A stretch of DNA of 64,000 nucleotides, from assembly GCA_023150555.1 (NCBI GenBank), contig JAKLKQ010000012.1, forward strand, positions 62,001-126,000, given 5' to 3'. Below the pieces are notes generated by a model. It did not search any database and was not told the origin of the DNA. It saw only the letters and a list, made by a program, of their open reading frames with translations. Position numbers and translations under genes: made by a program. Numbering within the stretch: the stretch's first letter is position 1; each line of letters starts with the position of its first letter. Of the stretch, positions 31,860 to 40,529 are shown one piece after another. This DNA is from Planctomycetota bacterium (GTDB lineage: Bacteria > Planctomycetota > SZUA-567 > H5-PLA8).

Positions 31860-32441
31860 TCAACGGGACCAAAGCTGGCGGAGTTTCTGGTGCAGCATCG
31901 CGTCGGCGCGAGCCATGCGGCTCTTCACGGTGCCGTCGGCGATGCCCAGGCGCTGGGCGATCTGCGCGTAGTTGAGCTTCTCCCAGTAGCGCAGCACCAC
32001 GACCTCGCGGAAGGCCTCGGGCAGCGCGTCGACCGCGCGCGCCACCGTCTCGATGGTGCGGTTGCGGCCGGCGGCCTCGAGGTTCGTTCCGGTGGGCGAC
32101 GTCATCGGCGCGGGGGCCTGCTCGTCGATCGCGTCGCCGCTGCTGAGCGGGTTGCGGCGCTGTTGGCGCAGGGCCTGCAGGGCGTTGTTGCGGTTGATGG
32201 TGCGCAGCCACGTCCCGAGGCTCTGCGGGTCCTTCAACTGGTCGAGGCAGCGGAAGGCGCGGCAGAGGCTGTCCTGCGCGACGTCTTCGGCGTCCGGCCG
32301 GTTGCCCAGGATCGCGACGGCCTGGTTGACGAGGTCCGCGCGGAAGCGTTCCACCAGCTGCCAGAAGTGGTCCGCGGGGACCCCTCCCGGGTCGTGGCGC
32401 ATCGCGACAAGCGCCTCGATCATCATGGCCGTGGTGGGCAT
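31860..32441 (-). CDS. ECF-subfamily RNA polymerase sigma factor
   Basis: 193 residues from the ATG at 32441 (AGGGG six bases upstream); an in-frame TTG at 32471 would add ten residues. Region 2 is seen as ERFRADLVNQAVAILGNRPD, then AEDVAQDSLCRAFRCLDQLK and LGTWLRTINRNNALQAL. Region 4 is seen as ALPEAFREVVVLRYWEKLNY followed by AQIAQRLGIADGTVKSRMAR, a helix-turn-helix. It is a small sigma-70 of the extracytoplasmic-function class. The next gene on the same strand encodes a protein with an anti-sigma-like zinc finger, so the pair should form a signal-responsive regulatory module controlling itself and unknown targets. Confidence 0.92.
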   Translation of the reverse strand: MPTTAMMIEALVAMRHDPGGVPADHFWQLVERFRADLVNQAVAILGNRPDAEDVAQDSLCRAFRCLDQLKDPQSLGTWLRTINRNNALQALRQQRRNPLSSGDAIDEQAPAPMTSPTGTNLEAAGRNRTIETVARAVDALPEAFREVVVLRYWEKLNYAQIAQRLGIADGTVKSRMARADAMLHQKLRQLWSR

Positions 32442-32625
32442 CAATACCCCTCGCGTTTCCTCGTCCGCCAATGGGATGGGGACAATTCGCGACGGTTCCC
32501 AAAAAGTTCCATTCTTCCTAACGCACTTTGTGCGTAAAGGGGTTCAAAATCAATGGAAATTATTTGACAGGAAGGGGTTATGAGTGCACTGGTGCAGATG
32601 AAACGAGGGTCGGGCGGGACCTTCT

Positions 32626-33381
32626 TTACTGCTCTAGAATTTGGCCAGAAAGCCAGAAGAAGCCTCCAATTACGCCGCCCACCTTTGGCTCCTGCGTGAC
32701 CAATTCGGGATCGATGACTGCGTCGAAAGTACCTCCCAGCACATCGAGTTGGGCCCACCAAAATGTTCGCCCGGACAACTCGTTCGTCTTCAACTCCGCC
32801 CCAAGCACGTGTCCATTGAGAATCGCAGTAGCCAGGGGCGGGTTCGTAGGTTTCTGGTTGTTGGGTGAAAATAGGCCGGCCGGAATGAAAGACTGCGAGC
32901 CCATCCTGGGTTCCTCAGTATTGGCGGTGTTGTAAGCCTCCACGGACTCATGGATTTGAACTTCGTGTGCAAAGGCCGCGAGTTGAACGTGCGCCAGGCT
33001 TGGAAGGGCGAGACCGCTGTGCAAGCGCGCATCCGGGAGATCAAACACAAAGGGAAATTCGATGGATTGAGGATTCCCATCCGGCCCGGCGGCCCAGCAG
33101 TGAATCGCGCCATCCAGCGGCGAGTCGTTCGGGCGCCCGATGCGCGCATCGAGCCGAACCCTGAACCGCGATGGACCCGAAAAGTGGGGAACCATGCCCA
33201 TCAGGTCATCGTTCTTATCGACCTGAATCCACAATTGCGCGCCGGAATCCGACGCCCAAAGAAAGTAAAAGCCATCGTCAACTTCCAAGGGTCTGGCGCT
33301 GGGTCCGGCCTGATTGGCCAAGGCCAGCATGTCGTCCTGGCTCTGGACGGGAAACCCGATGCTGGAGAAATGGCTGGCCAT
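32626..33381 (-). CDS. Conserved protein of unknown function
   Basis: 251 residues from the ATG at 33381 (GGAG nine bases upstream). No signal peptide, no membrane segment. HFSSIGFPVQSQDDMLALAN begins the protein, PHFSGPSRFRVRLDARI is central, and HVLGAELKTNELSGRTFWWA with QLDVLGGTFDAVIDPELVTQ forms the distinctive C-terminal region. The overall pattern (aromatic, mixed alpha/beta, cytosolic) resembles a hypothetical family scattered through actinobacteria and myxobacteria, but I cannot give it a function. GC content is lower than in neighbouring genes. It lies 17 bp downstream of the S24-like gene, probably in the same operon. Confidence 0.7.
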   Translation of the reverse strand: MASHFSSIGFPVQSQDDMLALANQAGPSARPLEVDDGFYFLWASDSGAQLWIQVDKNDDLMGMVPHFSGPSRFRVRLDARIGRPNDSPLDGAIHCWAAGPDGNPQSIEFPFVFDLPDARLHSGLALPSLAHVQLAAFAHEVQIHESVEAYNTANTEEPRMGSQSFIPAGLFSPNNQKPTNPPLATAILNGHVLGAELKTNELSGRTFWWAQLDVLGGTFDAVIDPELVTQEPKVGGVIGGFFWLSGQILEQ

Positions 33382-33398
33382 GGGAGGACGCTCCAATT

Positions 33399-33710
33399 CT
33401 AGTTTTTGCGCCGCTCGACCGAGCAGACGCGGCCGTAGACGGCGCTCTTGCCGGCCCAGCCGTTTATCTTGCCGCGGTTGTTGCCGATCTGGAAGCGCTC
33501 GCCGTCACGGGCCTTGATCAAGTGCAGGTAGTCGTTTCCGCTGACGCGGACCAGCACGATGTCGCCGACCTCGAGCTTCTCCGGATCGCACGGCTCGAGC
33601 GTGACCAGGTCGCCGCTGTAGATCTTCGGTATCATGGAATTGCCGTGCGGCCGGATCTGCACGCGTTCGCCGCGCGAGAGAGCCTCCTTGGCGTGATTGG
33701 CCCAACCCAT
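33399..33710 (-). CDS. S24/S26-like small peptidase-fold protein
   Basis: 103 residues. RVQIRPHGNSMIPKIYSGDL has the LexA/signal-peptidase style S-M motif with candidate Ser about 25, and GDIVLVRVSGNDYLHLIKAR supplies a candidate Lys about 66-68. It consists of the peptidase fold alone, with no DNA-binding domain or membrane anchor, so it is neither LexA nor a normal signal peptidase. Its GNNRGKINGWAGKSAVYGRV end also matches small S24 proteins. It is upstream of the unknown gene at 32626 and probably co-transcribed. Processing of itself or of that partner is possible; a non-enzymatic role is equally possible. Confidence 0.7.
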   Translation of the reverse strand: MGWANHAKEALSRGERVQIRPHGNSMIPKIYSGDLVTLEPCDPEKLEVGDIVLVRVSGNDYLHLIKARDGERFQIGNNRGKINGWAGKSAVYGRVCSVERRKN

Positions 33711-33801
33711 CGTTCAAACTCCGTAACGAAAACCGCCTTCGTGCCGAAAGCTGCGAGTTTGTTAGCGCAAACATTCGTGCGTTACAATGGGAATCCGAAC
33801 C

Positions 33802-34920
33802 TCACAATGGCCGCTCCGGCGCGGTGACGAGGTACAGGATCACGTCGCGCAGCCAGCGGCGTTCGTCTTCACTTAGCCCGGAGCCGAACGCCAGCGTGCA
33901 GGTATCGCTGCGCGCGACGATCGGGCCGCCTTGCCGGTTCAGCAGGTTTGGACGCTGCGTGCTGACCGCCAGTTCCTCCAGTTCGTCGGCGGGGATCTGT
34001 TTCGTGGTGCTGCCCAGCAGCCAGCGCGTCTTCAGGCGCAGCCCGCGGGTCGAGACGGCAACGGTCTCGCGCGTCGTCAGGGCTTTCAACACCGGCAGGC
34101 CGACAGCCAGCAGCAGCCCGCCGCCGACAATGGCCACGAACACATAGAAGGCCTCGATGCCTTTGGCGTTGGACCCCGAAGAGGAGAAGATCGCCGAGGC
34201 GAAGATCGCGAAGGCCACCAGGGGCACGAAGGCGACCCCGGCCATCAGCATGCCCATCAACCTTCCGCCCGGCGGCAGTTCGAAGAGGGCCTCGTCGCCT
34301 TCCACCGCCTCGCGCACCTTGCATTCGAGCGGCTTCTCCGGCATGGCCGGCACGGTGCCTTCGCGCGCCAGGCGCTGCCGCAGGGACTCGTCCAAGGTGC
34401 CGGCTTCGCGGCGCACCATCTCCCCGCTGCTGGTGTCGGCGATGCCGAAGTCGAGGAACTTGGCGGCGCGTTCGGCGTCGGCCCGAGCGGGGTCGTACTT
34501 CCTGTACTCGCTCAGCAGCAGGTCCTTGCCCGCCGTCAGGCGCACGACGTAGACGGTATAGCTGCCGTTCTTGGTCTTGCGGGTCTCGGTCTTCAGGTAG
34601 ATCCAGGAATCGTTGAGCGGCTGCGTCTTGCGGGAAAAGGGCACCAGCAGGCCCCACCAGGTGGTCACGGTCTTCTCGCGGCGGTTGAGAATAGCGCCCG
34701 TGCGGCCGAACATCATGATCGCGCCGACGGCCACGAAGATCATCGCGAAGGGCACCACCGCCCAAGGCGACGCCGGCCCGCCGCCGGCGGCCCTGCCCTG
34801 TTCGACCTTGCCCAGCAGGCCGGCGATGGCCATGACGCTCCCCATCGCGAAGAAGGGGAAGCCGAAGAGCATCAGAACGCCGCCGCCGCGCTTGTAGCGC
34901 AATTCGTCCGGATCGTACAT
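33802..34920 (-). CDS. Four-TM membrane protein, unknown function
   Basis: 372 residues from the ATG at 34920 (GAGGA upstream). Hydrophobic helices at about 13-34 (GVLMLFGFPFFAMGSVMAIA) and 53-72 (VVPFAMIFVAVGAIMMFG), then a soluble beta-rich part (WIYLKTETRKTKNGSYTVYV), then two further helices near 225-250 and 262-285 (YVFVAIVGGGLLLAVGLPVL), and a soluble end. RREKTVTTWWG-like stretches after helices resemble bacterial PH-like or DUF3592-type membrane proteins, but no family is certain. It is 91 bp upstream of the S24-like gene on the same strand; co-transcription is unproven. Confidence 0.72.
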   Translation of the reverse strand: MYDPDELRYKRGGGVLMLFGFPFFAMGSVMAIAGLLGKVEQGRAAGGGPASPWAVVPFAMIFVAVGAIMMFGRTGAILNRREKTVTTWWGLLVPFSRKTQPLNDSWIYLKTETRKTKNGSYTVYVVRLTAGKDLLLSEYRKYDPARADAERAAKFLDFGIADTSSGEMVRREAGTLDESLRQRLAREGTVPAMPEKPLECKVREAVEGDEALFELPPGGRLMGMLMAGVAFVPLVAFAIFASAIFSSSGSNAKGIEAFYVFVAIVGGGLLLAVGLPVLKALTTRETVAVSTRGLRLKTRWLLGSTTKQIPADELEELAVSTQRPNLLNRQGGPIVARSDTCTLAFGSGLSEDERRWLRDVILYLVTAPERPL

Positions 34921-35179
34921 GTGCAGTCCTCGCAAACCCTTGCGTGCTTCTGTATCGCAAATAATCCAGGAATGGTATCGAAACCTTTCGCTCCTACCGC
35001 GTCTAAACGATACCGTAACTGCTGCACCTGCGCACTCTTGTGAGGGCCCCATTTAGAGGATAGACTGGAGCAGCTACGGGCATCGCCTACGCTGCACCAG
35101 CTATGGAAGGGAACGTACGCCGGAAGGCCGCCTCATTAAGACGGACGGGGCCGGCCGGAGGGCGGACGGGGAGATACGA

Positions 35180-36751
35180 ATGAAACGCCACGCACCGTCG
35201 GTCCTGGCCTGCGCGTTCGGCGCGGCGCTCTGCTGGAGCGCCACGGCCGCCGCGCTGGACGAGCCCGTACAAGTACCCACCCCGCCTTCGCCCGTTAAGC
35301 CTTCGCCCGTGACCTCGGCGCCGTTCCAGTCGGGGTTCGACGACGAGTTCGGCGGCGAACTGCTGCCCCCGCCCCGCGACGTGAACATCGACGCCGGCGA
35401 ATACGCCATCAACCACGCGCCCATGCCCGGCGAGACCGAGGACCTTCCCGTGCCCCGCGATCCCACCGATGGCGAGGACGCCCCCGCGCCCGCCGACGCG
35501 GACACGCCGCCAGGCGAAGGCGCCACCGCGCCCGCGCCTACGACCCGGAGCCGCCCGGCCGTGCCGCAGAAAGTGTGGCTGACCGGCACCGAAGAGGACC
35601 TGCAGGGCAACGTCGTCCCGCCGCCCGAACCCAGGCCCAGCGCCGCGCAGGATCATCCGCCCGCGCAGGCCGTGCAGGAGATCAGCCCCGCCCTGGACAA
35701 GGTCATCGAGCGCGAAGAGCGCGAGAACGAGAAACTGAAGGGTGCGAAGTGGGAGAAGCGGATCGAGACCTATCGCAAGCTTGAGCCGCTGTACGGGGCG
35801 GTGGTGAAGACCGAGCCCGAGAACGCGGAAGCCATCTACCGCTGGGGCTTGGTGCTGGTAAAGAGCGGCAACGAGCGCGAGGGCGCCGCGCAGCTCCAGC
35901 GCGCCATCGAGCTGATGCCCGACGTGCCGAAGTACCTGGTCGACTACAGCCTAATGGCGCTGCGGCAGGGCAAGATCAGCCCCGCCACGGCGGCCGCCCT
36001 GCGCGCGACGCAGCTGGACCCGACCAACCCGCGTGCCTACAACGCGCTGGGAACGATGCTGATGTCGTCGGGGAACTTCGCGGCGGCGCGGCAGAACTTC
36101 CTGGCCGCGCACGAACTGGACAAGAGCACCGGGCAGTATCTGCACAACGCCGCGCGCAGCTTCCTGACGGAGAAGAAATACGAAGACGCCGAGCGCTGGC
36201 TGACGCAGGTGATCCAGTACTACCGCAAGCGCCTGTCGGAGCCCGACGTCAAGAAGGACAAGCACCAGAAAGAGCTGCTGGAGCGCCGCCTGGCCACCGT
36301 CTACAACGACCGCGGCTACGCCTACGAGCACGTGAACCAGGCCAGGACGGCGATCAGCGACTACAAGTCGGCGCTGGAGCTGTACCCGGACTACGCCCAG
36401 GCCCACTACAACCTCGCGCTGCTGTACACCGTCGAAGACGACCCGGCGATGACCAACTACTTCGAGTCGCTGGAGCACGCCAAGAAGGCCTGCGAACTGA
36501 CCGCATTCAAGAACCCGCGCTACCTGATGGCCGCCGCCGAGGCCGCGCGCGTCAACCGGCACTACGAAAAGGCCGCAGGCTTCGCGCGCATGGCCATCGA
36601 CATGATGCCGGCCAACCACCCCGACCTGCCGGGCTACCGCAAGCTGCTGGACCGTTACGTGCAGTTGTTTGAGAAAGGCTACGTCGGAAACACGCCGGAG
36701 TACTCCAAGACCAAGGGCACCGTACCCGACGAGATGAATACCGGCCAGTAG
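35180..36751 (+). CDS. Exported TPR-repeat protein
   Basis: 523 residues with a signal peptide (VLACAFGAALCWSATAAALD, cleavage near residue 25). Residues 30-170 are Pro/Asp-rich and disordered. From about 195 there are TPR-like helix pairs (NAEAIYRWGLVLVKSGNERE, RAYNALGTMLMSSGNFAAAR, AISDYKSALELYPDYAQAHY NLALLY), ending near 485. GGGGAGAT precedes the ATG. TPR proteins outside the membrane act as scaffolds for envelope complexes; no specific partner is visible. It converges with the Rrf2 gene with only nine bases between them. Confidence 0.82.
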   Translation: MKRHAPSVLACAFGAALCWSATAAALDEPVQVPTPPSPVKPSPVTSAPFQSGFDDEFGGELLPPPRDVNIDAGEYAINHAPMPGETEDLPVPRDPTDGEDAPAPADADTPPGEGATAPAPTTRSRPAVPQKVWLTGTEEDLQGNVVPPPEPRPSAAQDHPPAQAVQEISPALDKVIEREERENEKLKGAKWEKRIETYRKLEPLYGAVVKTEPENAEAIYRWGLVLVKSGNEREGAAQLQRAIELMPDVPKYLVDYSLMALRQGKISPATAAALRATQLDPTNPRAYNALGTMLMSSGNFAAARQNFLAAHELDKSTGQYLHNAARSFLTEKKYEDAERWLTQVIQYYRKRLSEPDVKKDKHQKELLERRLATVYNDRGYAYEHVNQARTAISDYKSALELYPDYAQAHYNLALLYTVEDDPAMTNYFESLEHAKKACELTAFKNPRYLMAAAEAARVNRHYEKAAGFARMAIDMMPANHPDLPGYRKLLDRYVQLFEKGYVGNTPEYSKTKGTVPDEMNTGQ

Positions 36752-36760
36752 GGCCGTTTC

Positions 36761-37171
36761 TTACCGCTTCTGCTGGTGTTCCATCAGCTTGGTCAGCGGC
36801 GTTGTCTGGAAGAGCTTCATCACCTTGCCGCGCGCTTCCTTCCACGCAAAGTGGATCGGGCAGGCCGTGGCGTCCTCGCAGACCTTGTTGCCCAATATGC
36901 ACGTCTCGTACCGCCCGACGGGCTCCACCGCCGATAGGATGTCGTAGAGCTTGATCTTGTTGGCCGGCTTGGCCATGCGGAAGCCGCCGTTGCGCCCGCG
37001 CTGGCTGTCCAGCAGCCCCACCCGCGCCAGCGACTGCAGCACCTTGCTCAGGTAGTTCGGCGGGATGCTCAGCTCCTTGCCGATGTTGCGCGCCAGCACG
37101 TACTCGTCCTTCGGCAATGCCGCGATGTAGGCCATCGCACGCAACGCGTATTCGCCGGTCGTCGTGATCAT
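36761..37171 (-). CDS. Rrf2-family transcriptional regulator with Fe-S-type cysteines
   Basis: 136 residues. MITTTGEYALRAMAYIAALP opens the winged-helix domain, and LSIPPNYLSKVLQSLARVGL with DSQRGRNGGFRMAKP forms the recognition helix and wing. Three Cys follow in TCILGNKVCEDATACPIH with spacing C-x6-C-x5-C plus His, close to the cluster ligands of IscR (C-x5-C-x5-C) and NsrR. It may therefore sense Fe-S status, NO or redox state. GGGGAG precedes the ATG. No Fe-S assembly operon is nearby; its targets could include itself or the divergent M28 peptidase gene across a 346-bp gap. Confidence 0.88.
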   Translation of the reverse strand: MITTTGEYALRAMAYIAALPKDEYVLARNIGKELSIPPNYLSKVLQSLARVGLLDSQRGRNGGFRMAKPANKIKLYDILSAVEPVGRYETCILGNKVCEDATACPIHFAWKEARGKVMKLFQTTPLTKLMEHQQKR

Positions 37172-37517
37172 CCGAAGCTCCCCATTCCGGAGTTGTGGAT
37201 ATGGTCCGAATCAGATGAGGTTATCGTATTTCGGAAGGCCCGGCAAGAGACGCGCGCGGTTTTCCGCAGGTGTTACTTCGTCGGGGCGGGCAGCAACGCC
37301 ATGTCGGGTGCGAAGGGGGTTCTGCCGGACCGGAATCGCATCGCTCGAATGGCACGTTTCCCGTTTGCTCGAAAAGAGTTAGGAATACGGGGCGCATACC
37401 ACGTCTCCTTATCGTAATGGTGAAGCCCGCACGGAACCTGTGACGGCTTGCTAGAAACTTCCTCGCTGGGCGGATACCGTGGGCTCCGCCGGCACGAGTT
37501 AGATTCGGGAGTGCACC
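37172..37517. promoter_or_regulatory. Divergent intergenic region between Rrf2 regulator and M28 peptidase
   Basis: 346 bp with no convincing ORF. It must carry promoters for both directions and is the most likely place for an Rrf2 operator, but I find no clear palindrome resembling known IscR or NsrR sites. The stretch 37200-37240 is AT-richer. Confidence 0.35.
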
Positions 37518-39578
37518 ATGTTGATTCGTAAAGCTCCATCCCGCATTGCAATTGTTCCGCTCGCGCTCGCCGCGCTTCTGCTGGGCACGGCCAGCCTCCG
37601 CGCTGCCGAACAGGACCGCGACTTCAAATTCGAGTTCGCCGTCCCGGGCTTCGAAAGACCGGTCACGGTCAAGGCGAAGGAGCTCTACAAGCACGCGGAA
37701 TTCCTCGCCGGAGACGAATGCCAGGGCCGCCTCAGCGGCACCGAAGGCTGCGCCAAGGCCCGCGACTACATCGAAAAGCACTTCAAGAAGGCCGGCCTGC
37801 GCCCCGGCGGCGAATTGCGCGACAAGGACCAGACCTACTTTCAGGCCTTCGACTTCGTCAGCGGCGTGGAACTGGGCAACGGGAACCGGCTCTACGCGAA
37901 GACCACGAAGGAGGAAGCTGAGAAGATCAAACCGGCCGGTACGTGGACGCTACCGCCCAAGACCGGTCTGGTTTTGCCGCTGGCCGACGAAAAGGCCGTG
38001 CGCGCGTACCTCGAAGGAGGCTACCTCACCTACGCCCTCGACGACTACTACCGCCCCGTGCGCCTGAGCACCGACCTCAAGCCCACGCTCGCGCCTCTGA
38101 TCTTCGCCGGGTACGGCATCAGCGACGCCAAGGCCGGCTACGGCGACTACGCAGGTCTGGACGTGAAGGGCAAGTTCGTCGTCGTGCTGCGCGACGAACC
38201 CGAAAGCGCCGACGGCTCGCGCATCGGCGGCAAGAAAGCCGATCCCCACGCAGATCCGCATGCCAACCTGCAAGGCGCCGTCAGCGGCTATACGTCTCTC
38301 TTTTACAAGGCTGCGGCCGCGCGCGACGCCGGCGCCAAGGCGCTGATCGTCGTCACCGGCTACCGCGGGACCACCGAAAGCCAGCGCAAGGCCCTGATCC
38401 CCTTCGACGAAGGCGGACGCATCGCCAGCGGCCTGCCGGTGGTGCATGTCACCACGCCCGCGGCCGAAGACTGGTTCAAGCTCAACGGAACCAGCCTCGA
38501 GGAACTTCAGAAGCAGATCGACAAGGACCTGAAGCCCGCCAGCCGCGCGCTCGAGAAGACGGAACTACTGCTGGGCGTGGACGTGCGGCACCCGCGCGCG
38601 ACCACCGAGAACGTGATCGGTTACCTGCCGGGCAGCGATCCCGTCCTGAGCAAAGAGATCGTCGTGGTCGGCGCGCACTACGACCACCTGGGGCTGGGCA
38701 ACGAGTTCTCGCTCGCCGACAAGAACGAGCTGGGCAAGAAGACCCACTACGGCGCTGACGACAACGCCTCGGGCACGGCGAGCCTGATCGAACTCGCGCA
38801 CCTTTTCGCCAAAGAGAAGAACCGGCCCAAGCGCAGCATCTGGTTCATCGCCTTCAGCGGCGAAGAACTGGGCACGCTGGGCAGCCTGCACTTCGTCGAC
38901 CGCCCGCCGGCGGGCTTCGACCTGAAGAACGTTGCCGCAATGGTGAACCTGGACATGGTCGGCCGCTGCAAGGATCGCGCGCTGATGGTCACCGGCACCG
39001 GCACCGGGAAGGGCTTCGACCAGTTGCTGGAGGCCGCTAACGCGGAGACCACGTTTACGCTCAAGCCCACCGAGGACGGCTTCGGCGGCAGCGACCAACT
39101 CAGCTTCGTCAGCCGCGGCATCCCGGTTCTCTTCTTCTTCACCGGCTCCCACGCCGACTACCACAAGCCGTCCGACACCGTCGAGAAGCTGAATCTGGTG
39201 GACCAGGCCAAGGTCACCGCGCTGACCGCCAGCGTCGTCGCGCGCCTGGCCAACCAGGACGCCCGCCCGGAGTACGTCAAGGTCGAGCCCGCCAAGCGCA
39301 GCGTCACCGGCATGGGCGGCATCCGCCTCGGCACCCTGCCCGACTACGCGTTCGAGGGCAAGGGCCTGCGCATCACAGGCGTGCGCGCCGATTCACCCGC
39401 CGACAGTGCGGGCATGAAGGCCGGCGACGTGATCGTGAAGCTGGGCGGCAAGAACGTCGAGAACATCTACGACTACATGAACGCGCTGAAGGCCTGCGCA
39501 CCCAACGAGCCCGTCGAGATCGTCGTCCAGCGCGACGGCAAGGAACTGACGCTGACCGCGAAGCCCGAGAAACGCTGA
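37518..39578 (+). CDS. Exported M28-family zinc aminopeptidase with PA-like and PDZ domains
   Basis: 686 residues; signal peptide RIAIVPLALAALLLGTASLR. A PA-type insert lies at about 170-330. The M28 di-zinc site is complete in order: VGAHYDHLG (His about 384), GADDNASG (Asp about 414), SGEELG (Glu pair about 449), NLDMVGR (Asp about 478) and SHADYHKPSD (His about 547). A C-terminal PDZ domain covers about 600-680 (ITGVRADSPADSAGMKAGDV). It would hydrolyse peptides outside the cytoplasmic membrane. GGGAG precedes the ATG. It may share regulation with the divergent Rrf2 gene. The PDZ addition is common in planctomycete and gamma-proteobacterial relatives. Confidence 0.92.
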   Translation: MLIRKAPSRIAIVPLALAALLLGTASLRAAEQDRDFKFEFAVPGFERPVTVKAKELYKHAEFLAGDECQGRLSGTEGCAKARDYIEKHFKKAGLRPGGELRDKDQTYFQAFDFVSGVELGNGNRLYAKTTKEEAEKIKPAGTWTLPPKTGLVLPLADEKAVRAYLEGGYLTYALDDYYRPVRLSTDLKPTLAPLIFAGYGISDAKAGYGDYAGLDVKGKFVVVLRDEPESADGSRIGGKKADPHADPHANLQGAVSGYTSLFYKAAAARDAGAKALIVVTGYRGTTESQRKALIPFDEGGRIASGLPVVHVTTPAAEDWFKLNGTSLEELQKQIDKDLKPASRALEKTELLLGVDVRHPRATTENVIGYLPGSDPVLSKEIVVVGAHYDHLGLGNEFSLADKNELGKKTHYGADDNASGTASLIELAHLFAKEKNRPKRSIWFIAFSGEELGTLGSLHFVDRPPAGFDLKNVAAMVNLDMVGRCKDRALMVTGTGTGKGFDQLLEAANAETTFTLKPTEDGFGGSDQLSFVSRGIPVLFFFTGSHADYHKPSDTVEKLNLVDQAKVTALTASVVARLANQDARPEYVKVEPAKRSVTGMGGIRLGTLPDYAFEGKGLRITGVRADSPADSAGMKAGDVIVKLGGKNVENIYDYMNALKACAPNEPVEIVVQRDGKELTLTAKPEKR

Positions 39579-39656
39579 AACGCCGGAAATGCCCGGCCCC
39601 CGGCGGCACATGATATAGTAAAGGAAGCACGCCTCGTCCCGAACCGGGAGGCTCCC

Positions 39657-40418
39657 ATGCGCACGCTCGTTCACCTTGCTCCGCTACTGTTGATGCTCGC
39701 TGGAATAGCCACTGCCGTTGAAAGCGCTCCGCAACCGCTCGACGACGACCAGTGGGACTTCAAGGACGAGCAACTCGTCTTCAAGCCCGGCGTCCCGCCG
39801 GAGTCCGCCGGGCCGCGCTGCATCGAGTGGAAAGACTACGTCTGGCGGATCTCGCCGAATCGCATCGAGTTGCGCGATACGCGCAAAGACGGCGCGACGC
39901 TGAGCGCCGAACGCCGCGGCCGCGACGAACACGGCGCCGCCCTGAGCGACAAGGACTGGATGAAGGAACTCGCCGAGCGCGCGAAAGACGCGCGCAAGGC
40001 CAACGAGCAGGCGCGCAAGGCCGCCGAGGAGGCTCAGGAAGAAGCCGAGGAAGAGAAGGCTCGCGCTTCGAAAGCCGCCCGCGACGCTCAGCACCGCGAA
40101 GAATTGAACACCGGTGGCTGGCACAGCCCCTACTACCCGCCGCCTTGGCTGATGCACCGTCCCTTGAGCCAAGGCGACGCGCTGGGCCGTGGCTGGGACT
40201 ACTACCTGCGCGACCCCGACGTCCGCGATTACCGGTACTACCGCCCTTACCAGGATCTGTACCTTTACGGGGAACGCACCCGCGACGCCGAACGCGCGCG
40301 GCAGGCCTGGGCCGAGGCGAAGAAGAAGGAAGACAAGAAGGACGGGAAGGACCAGAAGGAAAAGAAGGACAGGAAAGCCAAGCAGAAGGACAAGGACGCC
40401 CCCGCCGAAACGAGGTAA
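39657..40418 (+). CDS. Exported coiled-coil protein with Lys-rich tail, unknown function
   Basis: 253 residues, signal peptide VHLAPLLLMLAGIATAVES (cleavage near 22). Residues 100-145 form a strongly charged helix likely to be a coiled coil (RAKDARKANEQARKAAEEAQ, then EEAEEEKARASKAARDAQHR). A Tyr/Pro-rich part follows (WHSPYYPPPWLMHRPLSQGD, YRYYRPYQDLYLYGE). The last 30 residues are almost all Lys, Asp and Glu. GGGAGG precedes the ATG, and TATAGT at 39614-39619 may be its -10. No family recognised; the tail could bind polyanions. Confidence 0.7.
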   Translation: MRTLVHLAPLLLMLAGIATAVESAPQPLDDDQWDFKDEQLVFKPGVPPESAGPRCIEWKDYVWRISPNRIELRDTRKDGATLSAERRGRDEHGAALSDKDWMKELAERAKDARKANEQARKAAEEAQEEAEEEKARASKAARDAQHREELNTGGWHSPYYPPPWLMHRPLSQGDALGRGWDYYLRDPDVRDYRYYRPYQDLYLYGERTRDAERARQAWAEAKKKEDKKDGKDQKEKKDRKAKQKDKDAPAETR

Positions 40419-40529
40419 ACGCCGCCCGCGCAGGCCTGAAGCGCACTTGCCTCAAACCTCGCCGCGCACTACAGAAGTATCTCTTGTTCGACGTGACGCC
40501 CGGGATAGCTGCCGCGAAAGGACGCGCTC

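Noticed and set aside
31843-32502. N-terminal extension of the anti-sigma/cyclase protein through the sigma gene.
   Set aside because: The same DNA encodes the ECF sigma factor in another frame, and a good ribosome-binding site precedes ATG 31842.
32480-32600. ECF-type promoter (GGAAC-like) upstream of the sigma gene on the minus strand.
   Set aside because: GGAACTTTTTGGGAAC is suggestive, but no -10 element with the usual 16-17 bp spacing could be fixed.
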